Source of the DNA: Tigriopus japonicus
Taxonomy: Eukaryota > Arthropoda > Copepoda > Harpacticoida > Harpacticidae
DNA length: 64,000 nt
NCBI GenBank assembly: GCA_010645155.1
Contig: JAAGOF010000213.1
Coordinates: 513,229 to 577,228, forward strand
Direction of reading: 5' to 3'
Shown here one piece after another: positions 10,691-22,792 of this stretch. How positions within the stretch are numbered: the stretch's first letter is position 1; every line of letters starts with the position of its first letter. The translations under genes were made by a program, and so were the position numbers. Under the pieces are notes generated by a model. The model did no database searches and was not told where the DNA came from. It saw only the letters and a list, made by a program, of their open reading frames with translations.

Positions 10691-12980
10691 CGGACCTCCA
10701 CTTCTGGAACATAGGCATACCAGGCAACAGGACTAAAATTAACAAAAGTTTGAATATCGAACAAAAATAGAATGGATGAGAAATGGAATGATACTGAAAA
10801 GAACTGAATGGTATGTAGGTAGAATAATAAAAAAGCGGAAGAGTTTTAGGCCTCTCACACCCGAAGGGATCATAGGGGCACATCATCATTGTCTTAGCTA
10901 TTAAGACGAAGATGTTGATCGAGTTGACATCAAATGCAGACCGTTCGTTTTCCTTCCATTTATCTACCATTTTCTTTTTGAAATTCTGTAAAAGACAAAA
11001 TTGCCATCCCTGACCATGACAGAGGGGTCAAAAATATCAAATTAAAGAAAAATCATATCAGAAAATTAAAATTCTTCACTAAAGTACGCTCAGAGGGTGA
11101 CCGATTCCCGCCCCCAAGTGTAACATCTGAGTGTGTAGAAACGGATTATTGTGCAAGAAAATAACCTTATTTGTTGTGAGAATCTTACAAACAAGTCCAG
11201 AATAATTTACACATCCAAAAGATTGCAAAAAAACCAACCCTGATCCACAAAATGCAACTTCTTGAATCGACTTTTCTCAAGTCACCTTGCTATAAAAAAG
11301 TAGGACATTCTCCTGAATCCAATGCCATGATTTACACTTAAAACGGTTGTAGTTAAGCAATTGGGGGTTTTAAGGCTCAATGTGAACGTAAAAATAAATA
11401 AAAAGGGTTGAATGAATTAAAGAACATGTTAAAGTTGTATCCCACTGCCTTCCAATTACCATGTAAAGACTGCCAAGAAACAATTTCTTCAGGCTTGAAT
11501 TATTGCTAACAATGTAGCAACTTAGGCTGAAACAAAATGTCTATTCAACAAAAAAAGAAAACTAACACTGAAACATCAACTAATTAATAAGTTACTGTCA
11601 TAGTATTTCAGGACAAAAATGTGGGTCATTATAGATTTTGATCAAAATTTCTCAAGTATTTAAATGGCAAGTGAAAAATACCAATAAACATTACAGTTTT
11701 TAAACAAAGGAGGAAAACCATCACTTGCCTAATATGCTTATGCCTCAAAAGAAAAGATAATGAATAAATCAAACCCACTTAAGCATTTGAATAAAAATGT
11801 ATCAAATTCAATATTGACAAAAGATTCTCAGTGAATATAATTTTGTCATAAGTGCAAAAATACATTTTAATTGATCCCTATAATTTTGAAGTCCATTGAA
11901 GTCAAGTAATTTTTCAGACAATGTTACTGTGATGAATTAGATTGTTGAGGAAGTAATTTTAATTTATTACATTTTATCAAGTAATATACCCAACTCTGAC
12001 TGGAATTGACAATCTACCCCTCTCAGAAATTAATTGCATCATTTTCTTGACTATTTGTCTGCTTAATTTGGATTAGAATTGAGAGTTAGCAATTTCAAAA
12101 ATTCAACCAAACCACATTGATACTTTTTAACTTAGTCATCAAGCCTTGAACAATACAATTGAGTGAGATAAAGCAGTTTTTGTCAGAAATCATAGCATTG
12201 AATTCAGAACAATGTCCTACTCTTTGGGTTGAGGTCACGTGCCCGGCTGTCCACATCATCACATGACGTCACAAGGCCGAGGCCCAATTTGACAGCTTTA
12301 ACTTGCCCAACAAAATATTCAGTATAGAGACATTTAAAGTACTGGCACGATTTTTGGGCCCAGTAGGCTAATCAGGTTGCGCCACAATAGTTGTAAAAAC
12401 TACCATGATCAAAGCTCTCCAAACTTTGAACGCAAAATTACTCGTGAAAAGAAATTATTCGAAGTTTTTGGCTTTTAACTCTTCCGTTCCCCACTTAATT
12501 TGAGCTAGCATGGTTGATTAAGTGACATGCGAAAAAAACAAAGCATTGCATTACCTTGAATTGCGCTGGGGGGGGTAGTCAACACCTCAAAGACTGAAAC
12601 ACTAAAAGCAGATGGCGTCTTAGTGCCGATTTAGTCAGGAACTAGAACACTATAATAACAGTTATTTTCCTGCTCTATCAGGAACCTCTCTCCACAGGAC
12701 GCGGAAATTCAGCTAACGCGCAGCCCAACAAGGCCCTTAAAACGATGCCGCTCTGCAGTGAATTTGAACAAAATTGCCATAAGACGCTAGAAAAATGTGT
12801 TTGATTACAAACATCACTTCAGAACAAAGTTCCAGCATGCGATAGCGGTCCTTTTCTTGCTATTAATTTCTATACTGATGTTTTCTGTTCTCAGGAATTA
12901 GTCAAATAGTCAAAACTGAGCTGCTTCAGACCAATGTCTCGCACAAAACTGAGTATGGGTCTCAATCAAGCGCATGTACG
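10691..12980. other. Intergenic, no gene recognised
   Basis: AT-rich sequence with very few frames above 60 codons. The stretch 12230-12310 is locally GC-richer and contains a palindromic TGACGTCA (CRE-type) site near 12264, but nothing else there supports a promoter. No repeat shared with other parts of the window was found by eye. Confidence 0.45.
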
Positions 12981-12981
12981 A

Positions 12982-13565
12982 GGGGTATCCAGACTAGAGG
13001 TAGACTGGGCCTATAACTCGTCATCAAGTGTGATTTTTAGATGCTTGATAAAGAATCGAAATCAAGATTAATCTCTTATGAGTAGATGTTATTTTACATG
13101 ATTTGTTGTAAGGCAATCAGGTTCGAACTTATGATTTAATTAGACAAGGTATGTTGGGCGACCCCTGCATACATAGAAAATAAGCCTCAAAAACGAGCAA
13201 CAAGTCAAAAATCAAGTACACTGTAAAGCCAAGACGTTTCACATCAAAAGTTACCACTTTTTGCCTCAAATATTAATCAAGTATTGGTATGGGTGGTTGA
13301 ACAACGTCTTAAATTTCAAGCATAATGGATTTAAACGTGTTTCTTGCTCTTGACATCGATGTTAAAAAACGTGCAGGGGTCGCCCAACATACCTTTTCAA
13401 AATAAATCATCATTATGAACTGGATTACCTGACAACAAATCATGAAAAATATCATCTCCTCAAAAGAGATATACATATCTTGATTTTGATTGTTCATCAA
13501 GCATCTAAAAATCGCACTTGTTAACGAGTTACATGCCCAGTCCACCTCTAGTCTGGATACCCCAC
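12982..13565. mobile_element. Long-inverted-repeat MITE (about 580 bp)
   Basis: Two arms of about 190 bp face each other. The left arm (12982-13170) starts GGGGTATCCAGACTAGAGGT and ends near GTATGTTGGGCGACCCCT. The right arm (13375-13565) is its diverged reverse complement, ending CACCTCTAGTCTGGATACCC. The centre is unrelated AT-rich sequence and no transposase is present. The right arm is also found alone at 35221-35402. No convincing target duplication could be assigned. Confidence 0.8.
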
Positions 13566-14412
13566 GTATAACTTGAATATAATAATACCAACTTCAGACA
13601 ACGGGTTCAATTATACACGAATCAAGTTTCATGAAAATTGAGCGTCTTTCTAGAAAACTGTGGCCCTGTTATTAACAATGAAACTTACGGCCATGGTATT
13701 CACACTCTTCCCCATAAAACATCAGTTTTAATCAGCATTTTATCATCTGAAGTGCTTGAAATCCATTAGATGCCAAATATCAGCATTTTGACAGGCCAAA
13801 CTAAGAGGAAACACAAGATTGAACAAATTATTCATCAACTTATGGTTGAGTTGTTGATGATTCCCTTTGAATGATTATTCGTGCAGAATGAAGTAAAGAA
13901 CAGATCACCTTCATGGAATACTATATTTTTCACTTTGATGGTGTTGTTAGGTACTTATAATCTGAAACCATTTGTATTTCAGGATAAGTTGAATAGGGTT
14001 GATAATGAGTGGTGAACGTGATTTACCCAAAAGTGGGGTGCATTTAATTATCTCTTAGAGACAGATACACATACCAGAATGATGTCTAGACAATTCATCA
14101 ACTGAATGCTTTGATAATATGTGTATATTTGCGATGCCTCAAACATCATTATGGTCTCAATGAAAATAAGAAGCATAAAAATGGTGAAGGTGTTCACCAC
14201 ATACTTAAATATTTAATATTGAGTCCATAACATTTCCGCATCCTTCACTCCTTGGGGCCTCTTTGGGCTCTCAAAAACAACAACAAACACCTGTTGCAAC
14301 ATCCTCTTCTGTAAGTATATCCATGATTTAGTGAACCCCACCTCTCTATGCCGCCCTGTGGTCTCAGCGTCAACAAAAGCAGAGTTGCCAGTTTTGGTAG
14401 AATAGCTTGTTA
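13566..14412. other. Intergenic, nothing recognised
   Basis: AT-rich DNA without a credible coding frame or repeat match inside the window. Confidence 0.4.
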
Positions 14413-14615
14413 AGATTTTTTTTTTTTTGCGGATTTTTTTTTACCGCTACAAGGAATGCGATTCCCTGTAAATTGAAGGATTTCTCCCGACAGCTTCAAT
14501 TCGATCCCCAACAGGATTCGAACCTACGCCGTCTGGGGAAGCACTTACACTCGGCTCTTATTGGAACGCATTAGTACGCGCGGCCACTCTGGCTTCCTTT
14601 GTGGCCACTCTGGCT
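14413..14615 (-). mobile_element. tRNA-derived SINE carrying a LINE-B tail
   Basis: Read on the minus strand, the element begins with a tRNA-like head: an A-box-like AAGCCAGAGTGG, present twice in tandem (14584-14595 and 14604-14615), and a perfect B box GGTTCGAATCC (14514-14524). After a short body comes a 3' end reading ACAGGGAATCGCATTCC, then TTGTAGCGGT, an A run, ATCCGC and poly(A). The same tail ends the LINE-B fragments at 51320-51383 and 60755-60815 (ACAGGGAATCCCATTCC ... ATCCGC). A tRNA head joined to a LINE 3' tail is the standard structure of SINEs mobilised by a partner LINE. The head does not fold as a canonical tRNA (no matching 5' acceptor strand). Confidence 0.68.
14514..14595 (-). 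promoter_or_regulatory. Internal RNA polymerase III promoter (A and B boxes)
   Basis: The A-box-like AAGCCAGAGTGG and the B box GGTTCGAATCC lie about 60 bp apart on the minus strand, within the range used by tRNA genes and SINEs. The B box matches the consensus exactly. The upstream A-box copy at 14604-14615 gives a second, longer spacing. Confidence 0.6.
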
Positions 14616-17459
14616 TCCTTAAAAATTGCACTTCAAAGCATTGAAAACGTTTAACAACATCATTATTGCTAATCTGTAGTGGTGTAAAGGTGTAAAAATG
14701 AAAAATTTCAGCAATTCCCTCAGAGGCCGCATATTCATCCACTTCCTGAAGGCTTTCAGTCATTTCTTTAGGGGTTTAAATCAGTTAAATCACTCTTTGT
14801 ATTTGTTTCTAGTGGCATTATGTTATCAAAATCGCACGTTTTGGAGAAATTTTCCTCTACAGAAGATGTTAAACGTGTCCCCAAAGAGTGGCATTCCGAA
14901 TAATCATCTGACAACTATGTCTCAATGCAGGGAGACATGCTCAACGTAGATACAAGCGATGAAGACACAGTGATACAAAGTGGCATCATGGAAAGCTCGA
15001 TGGCAGTGAAAATTTAACATGCCAGTGAGGGAGAAAGAGGCAGAAAATGGCAATATAGAAAATTCATGGGCAGTGAAAATTTCTAGCGGTAGTGAACGAG
15101 AAAGTGTTGAAAAGTGGCAGAAAGTGTCTGCATGACAAAAATATTCGCCCTAAAACAGGGAATATTTTTTAACAAAACTAAAATATTCAAGGCAGAAAAA
15201 TGTAAAAAAATTCTTGAAAGTGTAGCGGAATATGGCAGTAAGGGGTTTATTTTACCAATTACAGCAATTACTAGTGACGCCATCATTTTTGGCGGGAAAA
15301 AAGTTCGGAGGACCTGTGTTTCTGACGAGCATGTGACGTAACTAAAACGAAGGTTTAGGCCTGGTAATTGCAACAATGCCTTTCTTCTCTGCACAAATTG
15401 AAGTTGAAATAGCAATTCTTGACATTGTTTTTGCAAAAAGTATGTTTCGTTGCTTTTATCTAAAATTTCGCTACATAAGTTGAGAGGGTTCTTCCGAACT
15501 TTGAAATAAGGAATGCCCGACTTTGAATAACAAGATGGCCAGAGGAGATCGATTCCTGGGACAACTAAACCTAAAAACAAATAATTTGTTTAATTGAAGG
15601 CTTCCAATTTCTCCATTTGTTTTCAAATTACTTCGCAATAGTTTTCAACATACATTAACCATGCCATAGAGGTTGTGAACAATTCCAAATCTAGTGAAAT
15701 CTAGCCCTTTTATCTTCATATCTGTGCTGGTCAGCTAGGCCGAAGTGCAGAGGAACAGTAGGGTAGCCAAAATGAGAAGATAAGCAAGTGCTTGGTGGGG
15801 GGGGTTTGTTAAACCTAGTCAAGAAATATATGCGTATAAATCTCTAAAGACAGTTACGTCAACTGACTTTACTTAAAGCCAATGGTCTGGTTAGGATAAT
15901 ATACTTTTGCATATTTAAGATGACAATTGTAAAATGAGTATCAATATGTGACCAATATGTGATTGACTTTGAGCTTTTACCTCCCTTTTGTTTGTCTCCA
16001 CTTATGGGGGGAAATTGTAACACCGATATATTTAGTTCACATTCTCTATTGCCCATAAATGCAACATTTTTCGAAAATCTGACTCTTGAAAACTGAGATT
16101 TTTTTTGGCAAGCCTACCCTGCTAACGGCAGCAGGTCCGTAAAATGATACCCTAATTACTCCCATGGCAGTGTGCATTTTGTAAATGGCAGTACTTCAAA
16201 CATCTTTTGGCAATGCCCCATTGACACCCGCTGGCAACGCTGTTTACATTTTGCAGGATTCACTAAAATTCACACAATCGCCAAGACCACTACTCCTTTT
16301 CCGGCTCCAATCTTCATCTTTGCGATTTGATTGTTTTCATCTTTTGTTGGTGCAAATATTGGCCTTTAATGAACGCTAACAAAGAGGCTGAGGAGGTAGC
16401 TCAACAACCCAAGTTGATTGGGCCAACTATTGCCAAGACGTTGTTGCCAGTTGCCTTCTCAAAAATCCTAGAGAGATTGGTGGGTAGACAGAAGATGAAG
16501 ATGGACTCTTGGTTCTAAAAATTGTTGAAATAGACAAGACGATTGTCGTCCGCCGAAAACAGGGCTGCCAGGTAATCGGAGACAAAACGCTAGATGAACC
16601 AATCAAAAACGCCAGAAGAACGCCAGAATCCAGTTTCTTTATTATGCATTTACTCTAGACCAGATATATCATGTATCAACCTTTCATCGAAAAACATAGC
16701 TTAGTTGAACTTAATCATTGGGTTGGACTCATGCTTGGGAGAATCACTTTCTCTCTTTTATCAACTTAAAGTTGATAAAAGTTGAAAACAACACCCTTTT
16801 CAACACATTTGCTCTCAATAAGAATTAACCAATCTTGAGCTAACTGATAAGAAATTTGACTCAAACAGCTATCAGTACGACCAAACAAGAAAACAGAAAA
16901 TTAAGCAAGCCACCACCATATTCTAAACAATTGTTCAGGAGTGTGCAACTTTCAGGCAAGTAAGAGTTCACATGCCCAAAAAGAGTACTTTTGTAAGTGG
17001 CAAAAGTATTTGTCAATTTTCTATTTTTTAACATTTTAGCAAAGTTTTGTTTTCTTTGCCATTTCTTCAGTTTTCAATGCTACTGTTCTGTCTATTAGTG
17101 CCATTGATATTTTACTTCCTTTATCTTAGAAATAAGAAAAAATAATAGTAAGAAAAATATTTCCTCAAACTTGACTGAAAAAGTCAATCAAAAAGCTTTG
17201 GCAGGGACACGCAAATCAAATTTGTTTTGCAATTATTTGCTGTTTTTTTTTTAATTTCCTTCCTATGGATTTGTCCAAATTTCACTTTCCATCCCAGAAC
17301 ATGTAATTTGTTGTTTACCATACCAGCACATTTTATTTACCACTTCAGCACATTTTGTTTATTTTTTTTTGAGCTTCAAAAGCGTCTTTTGTTCGCTCAA
17401 AATCCAAAAACTGGGGCCTATGGTACGAAACATCGGACACTTGTAAATTTTGTGCGAGA
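14616..17459. other. Intergenic, no gene recognised
   Basis: Several frames of 60-165 codons occur (the longest at 15083-15580, minus) but none shows a recognisable domain, a convincing start context or splice structure. A short run of G occurs at 15797-15806. Nothing further supported. Confidence 0.4.
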
Positions 17460-17467
17460 CCCTAGAC

Positions 17468-17663
17468 CAGGGGTCGGCAACCGGTGGGCCGCGGCCCAAA
17501 TGTGGGCGCAGGAGCTATGGAGAAAGTCCAAAATAGTGGGCCCGAGAGCCATCCATAGTACTGTACTTGTGGGCCCAAACCTCTTTGACCGCTAATTTGT
17601 GGGCCCCAGACAACACGAATCAAATTTCCTGGGCCTTGACCCAAAAATGGTTGCCGACCCCTG
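17468..17663. mobile_element. hAT-type MITE with 8-bp target duplication
   Basis: A 196-bp element beginning CAGGGGTCGGCAACC and ending GGTTGCCGACCCCTG, perfect 15-bp terminal inverted repeats of the classical hAT form. It is flanked by the 8-bp direct repeat CCCTAGAC (17460-17467 and 17664-17671), which contains the TAGA core hAT elements favour. The interior is rich in GGGCCC/TGGGCC motifs and non-coding. A relative lies at 55983-56238. Confidence 0.93.
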
Positions 17664-17671
17664 CCCTAGAC

Positions 17672-19400
17672 TATTCTTTTATAGATAGGATGGTATTCAG
17701 CTACGGTATGCAACATTTTCAAGAGCCAACACAAAGTCTTCGAAATTTTTGGCACGCAGTAGAATAGGGAGACGCCTTGCATCATAAATGCTAATTTAAG
17801 TAAACTTAGTTAGACATTTTGGGCCGCTATTCAATACACTTAAATGTCATCTAATCCATGTTTTAAAAATATATAAATGTTTTGTCGTATATCATTGACT
17901 TTTAGTTCTAAGCGGGAGATTCACATTCAGCTAGTGTTCAAGAAACGTCACGACTTCCACTTACCATCAAATGTCTAGCTTCTTGCTTCAATTCCCTCTT
18001 TCTCCTAACAAATCATGATTATGGCACCCCTGGCGAGCGATCATCCGAGACAGAACTCACGCATGTCTATCATGATCAGAAAAATAAAAGCTCAAATGTA
18101 CGTGTGTGCCTCGTGAAGACTTGCGACTGCCTTTTAATAATATGTCCAGTCGGACACCAAAATTACGTACCTCCTTGACTCGTAAATTTTTGGCGAGTCG
18201 AACACTCGTTAATTCTCTGAATCCGCACAAATTGTGCGGAGGTTAAGATTGCCAGTCAAGTCTTGAAAATCATTGAAGGCCCCATTGAGTCGATTTTCAC
18301 TAAAATTTATAAATCAGCCTTATATTTGCAACCGGTAAGGCTAATTATTGCAGAAAATTATTGAAATTAAGTACGGAGTACTTGAAATTATGCAAAAAAT
18401 AATGGCATCCCTATTCTTGAAGTCAATGTTTTGTCACAGAATTTACGAGTGTGCAGTCGGACCTCGATCTTTCGTAACATAGGCCCCTTGTCACACTATT
18501 TTTTAAAACTTTGAACTCTCCTGCGGAGTGAACCAAATAGGTTTGAATCCTGCTAGAATCAGCGTGACAAATTGTGTTTCAACTAATCCTTAATCTCCAA
18601 TTTAAATACGCCAAATTTCACGATTTTCATGTAAAAACCGCCAGAAACCTGTTAAAATGTTCTTGCCCGTCAAACTAAAAATTCCTTCCACAAACTATAC
18701 CGTAAACCGCCAGAATACCGCCAGATTTTGCTGCCCCGCCAAAAACAGATCTCTCCGCCAAACGAGGCCTCAAACCGCCAGATACACCAAAATCTGGCGC
18801 CCCAAACCACCATCTGGCAGCCCTGACCGGAAGTACAAAAAAGGACGGATTACTCAACGGTCTTGGATACTTGGTGGCATCCAAAAGGAACTGGGAATTC
18901 GTTTTTGGTTCTAGTACGGAATCAAAGGATGAATACCCTTAAAAACTTAATTTAACGGAACATCTTGCATGGAACAAACGTCATTTCAGATGATTTGAGC
19001 GCCTACAATCAGAGAGGCCAGATTCAGAATGAATATACACATATTCAGTAATAATCCATGATGAAAATATTGTCAATCCAAATGATGGCAAAATGCAAAC
19101 ACAAAATGTCGACAACATGTACACGCGCAGGAAAAGATGATGAAAAGGTAATATGACACATCTCGGGCTGATTCTCAACCTATCTTGCTGAATTTCAATG
19201 GCAATGTGCGCACAAAAGTCAGCCAGCTTTTTCAGCTTTCATTTTAAGCACATCCGACCAGAATCCTTTGTAAAAAATGCTTGATGTTTTGCTTAAGTAT
19301 CCTTCGTTAAACTTTAATGTCATCATGCCACTTTGTTACAATTTTTGGGCAAACCAATCTTGTCCAATCATTTGGCCCTCAAAGAGCAAAACTTGCCTAA
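17672..19400. other. Intergenic; CCGCCA-rich repeat at 18620-18830
   Basis: Mostly featureless AT-rich DNA. Between about 18620 and 18830 the motif ACCGCCAGA (or its variants) recurs at least eight times and the block ends CTGGCAGCCCTGA. A similar block in the opposite orientation lies at 19915-20130. The two look like members of one degenerate non-autonomous repeat family. Confidence 0.45.
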
Positions 19401-19407
19401 CCTGTAG

Positions 19408-19856
19408 CAAGAAGCACGGAAATCATGGAGTGGCAGGCTAGAAACGAGAATTATGATTTCCAGTAGAAACAAACAATTTGCGTTCTTCTGCAAGTGAGAC
19501 CTGGCTTGCATTGAGAAGAACACGTATTTCAAATTTCAGCTCAATCGAATGCCGGAGTGAAAAGTTATGCCTTCTCAAACTTATGTACTGATGAGAGCAT
19601 AGAATGAATGAACTCGCCTTTTTGTGGTAAAACGATTACCACAAAAGGGCAAGTCATTCATTCTCGGTAGGATTTGCACTGAACTTTGAGTGAGCATAAC
19701 TTTTGTCTCCGACGTTCGATTGAGCTGAAAATTAAAATACGTATTCTTGTCAACATATGCAAGGTCTCATTTGCAGAAGAACGTAATTGAATTGTTCTTA
19801 CTGAAAATCATTATCTTCATTGCTAGCCTCCCACTCCATGATTTCAGTGCTTCTTG
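19408..19856. mobile_element. 449-bp MITE with 7-bp target duplication (intact family member)
   Basis: Inverted arms start CAAGAAGCACGGAAATCATG and end with the diverged complement, CATGATTTCAGTGCTTCTTG. The flanks are the exact 7-bp direct repeat CCTGTAG (19401-19407 and 19857-19863). Arms pair along most of the element around a centre containing two facing copies of ATTACCACAAAAGG/CTTTTTGTGGTAA. No coding capacity. The member at 54213-55964 hosts a mariner and has its own 7-bp duplication; an arm fragment lies at 43951-44105. Confidence 0.9.
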
Positions 19857-19914
19857 CCTGTAGTCTTAAAAAATAGTGAGGACGCTTCTTTCCTGTGTTT
19901 TCCCACAGGTTATG

Positions 19915-20130
19915 TCCAGGGTTGCCAGCTGGCGGTTTTTGGCGCCAGATTTCATGAATCTGGCTATTTTAAAAAACACGTCTACCGATAATAAATGTGT
20001 TGGCGAAACAGCTGATTTGGGGATAAATCTAGCGATTTTCATACAACTGGCGAAAACCATTGGCGAATTAGGCAAAGTTGGAGATAAATTTGGCGAAATG
20101 GGTAAGTTTAGGCGACAAGCCGCTCTAATT
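19915..20130. repeat. TGGCG-rich degenerate repeat
   Basis: The block begins CCAGGGTTGCCAGCTGGCGG and contains about eight spaced copies of TGGCG or close variants up to 20100. It resembles, in reverse orientation, the CCGCCA-rich block at 18620-18830 that ends CTGGCAGCCCTGA. Its terminal GTTGCCAG suggests a non-autonomous transposon, but paired ends and a target duplication were not found. Confidence 0.4.
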
Positions 20131-20576
20131 TTGATTCTATCTTTTTGAATAAAACTATCATTCTGACTGAAGACCAAGAATTACATATTTAAGAGTGGCA
20201 TCAATCAATATATGTGGAGAGCTAAGCTTGCCTAAACCAAAGCAAACAAGCATTTTGTAGGAGAGTTTAAGAGTCAAAAGCTTCTTCAAGAGCATGTGAA
20301 AATAATTTTGAAAGAAACAATTTTTGATTTTCTTTTTTGCAGAAAGAAATGAAAATTGAAGTAATTTATGTAGGTTATTACTTTGTCCATGATGGACCAA
20401 AATGGCTCTGAAAAAACAACCCAAAACAGCCAACTTATATCCATGCACAATTCACTTGACCATGTGTTTGATGATGATTGATAAGGAATTGCAAATTTTA
20501 AAGAATTGGGAAAATTGATCAGTGATCATTTCTGCTGACATACCCATCGTTCCATTGGGCGATTCTCCCCCTTTCT

Positions 20577-21445
20577 TTGTTTTCATGGAAAACAATCGTG
20601 TCCACACTAGACGGCAAGCCACCAAACAAACCACTCTTTGAACCCTTGGTCAAGACCAGACTTAGACATCACTCCTTTTTTATTCGTTTGACAAGAATCT
20701 GGAACAAACTTCCACCGAGTGTGAAATCCGCCGACAAATTAGGTCAGATGTTTTGTGTATTCCAAGGTGTGCTAGCAAAGTTGACTTCGAGGCAACTTCA
20801 AGGCAGTTTCAGCCGTTTGTTGATAGCATAAGCTTTGTTGAATCAGAAGTACACCAAGCAACTCATGAAAAAGAGAAGTGTACCACCGGTGCCAAGGTGC
20901 AACAAGTACTGTAGATACGTCAACAATTTTCCAACGCTCAAATGTTTAGCAGGCACAAACATGTGCTAGTTCCATTGACTTCAAGTAAACTTCTAGCAAG
21001 CTGGGTCGCTATTTGGGCTTAGCATCAGGTTTAATTGATGAGAAGTTCTCCGAGAAGCACGCCTATAGAGGAGCATTCCAACGTTGTGGTTCCTTCCAGG
21101 TCTTCCTTAAATTAGCTGCCAAAATTTGCATGCTCCTGTGAGATCAATCAATGTTTTGAGTTGAATGGAGTAATATGAAATAAAGAAGGAGAAATGTGGA
21201 ATAGCTGAACCAGCGGGCAATTAGTGTTTCGAGAGGATGAATTTACTATCATAGATGTAGAGGCACTTCTAGGTTGGAATGAGAGACTTACTTTTCAAAA
21301 TGGCAGCTGTCTCAACAAAACCAGCCAATTGAACTACGAAGTGTACTAACAAGTAGACTTTCTAGAGTTGCCATCAAAACAAATGCTCACACCATTTACT
21401 TGAACTGGATGATTCATATTGCGTTTGGCAAGATTTGTCAAAATT
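20577..21445 (+). mobile_element. 5'-truncated LINE-A copy (C-terminus and 3' UTR)
   Basis: An open frame to 20831 encodes a typical LINE C-terminus: LVKTRLRHHSFFIRLTRIWN, KLPPSVKSADKLGQ and FSRLLIA. The sequence from 20758 to about 21440 is repeated almost exactly at 46681-47410, at the end of the larger LINE-A copy. Differences include a roughly 48-bp block missing here near 21080 and small indels. This is a dead retrotransposed fragment. Confidence 0.8.
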
Positions 21446-22792
21446 GCACCCAACAAACTATCAGAATGCCACAAGTTCAAATTGAATTAGTATATGAAAT
21501 CACTGAATGCGATTTGGTTGGGTTGCAGAAATCTTCAAAGGAGTTGTGTTTATAAAGTTAATGAAAAGTTTACTCTCAAGTAGACTTTGGAGCATAACTT
21601 CAAGTAAACTAGCAAGCATTCCAAGACCAATACAACCAAAACATATGACCTATTATCTGCGTTTAAAAGAAATCTTTTACAATGGTATTCCATGCGGCAA
21701 GCTTAGACTTGTCCGCGTAATCTGTCATTTTTTGTTCTCACAGTGATGTTTTTCTTTTCTTTTAAACCCTCCTCTTTTTTTCTTGCTTCTGTTTCGTGAT
21801 GTATGATGTTATTTGTCTCATTTTCTAGATAATAAACTGAGCAGATCTTTAACAAAATGTAATCTGTTGAGAGCACGTTGATTTTAGGCTTGCTTGGGCA
21901 GTCAGTTGGCGGTGTGCTCGTGTTTTGGTAGATTTCTTAACAACCGTTCAGCTGGTTTTTTTTGGTGCGTCATTGCCTGCCTCAAACACACATGGGCATT
22001 TTCAATTCAGTACGCCAGGAACCACTGTACGTCAGGACGAATTTCAAAAGTACACACTGGGTCCGATCATTGTACTAAAATGTGAGGTTTTTGCAACAAA
22101 TGTATTGTTCCGTTGAATTTTCATTGTACTAATCAGACCTAGTGTGTATTTTGAAAGTAATCCTGGCTTGAGCCATCCTTGAGTACGCCCTCCGGAGAAA
22201 TGTGATAAACATGAGTTAGTCGCCCCCCTAGTGTAATCAGATAAACTAAACGTAAAATGTACACCATTTCACAGTACAAAAAATCATTGAATGGATACTG
22301 AAATGGAAAAAAACTTGGATTCATCAAAACAGGCCAAGCAACTCAGCACAACCAACAGCCCTGATTTTTAGCTTGCACCCCCACTATAATTTAAAATGCT
22401 CATTTGAGCGTAGTGTTACGTGGTGTCTGAGTTATAACAGGCATGTGAACTTTTGTGAGGTTGCGTGACTCAGAAAAATAGAATAGAATTTTTCAAAGGA
22501 ATAAATTAAGCTTAAGTTAACATTAGGTTAGGTCAGGTAAGGTTAAGTTAGTTTAAGCAGTGAAGTATTGCTTTAGGATAAATACACTCACGCAACCTTG
22601 GAATAAATCGTCATACTGTTTACAAGCGAGATTTCCAGGTGGTTTTAAACCACTTCTGCCAAAAGTTGTTTAAAATACTGCCAATGCCAATAACGGCCGC
22701 TCATTGCCATTTTAGAAGTCCCATACTGCTATATTATGCCACTCTATAGCGAAAATTATCTCGTTTTTGTACGTTTCATCTTGATATAGTTA
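21446..22792. other. Intergenic, no gene recognised
   Basis: AT-rich, with scattered copies of CAAGTAAACTT/CAAGTAGACTTT near 21350 and 21560-21610 that also occur in the LINE-A 3' region, so some of this may be older LINE-A debris. A purine-rich GGTTAGGTCAGGTAAGGTTA stretch at about 22527-22550 is not a telomeric array. No coding sequence supported. Confidence 0.4.

Noticed and set aside
12240..12310. Promoter around a CRE-like TGACGTCA
   Set aside because: One palindromic site and mild GC enrichment alone, with no adjoining gene.
14514..14615. A functional tRNA gene
   Set aside because: A and B boxes are present, but the acceptor and anticodon stems do not form and the 3' part is a LINE-type tail, so SINE is the better reading.
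15083..15580. 165-codon minus-strand frame as a gene
   Set aside because: No domain, no splice context and low-complexity hydrophobic composition; not enough support.
22527..22560. Telomere-like TTAGG repeats (GGTTAGGTCAGGTAAGGTTA)
   Set aside because: Only a few irregular units, no array; chance similarity is likely.
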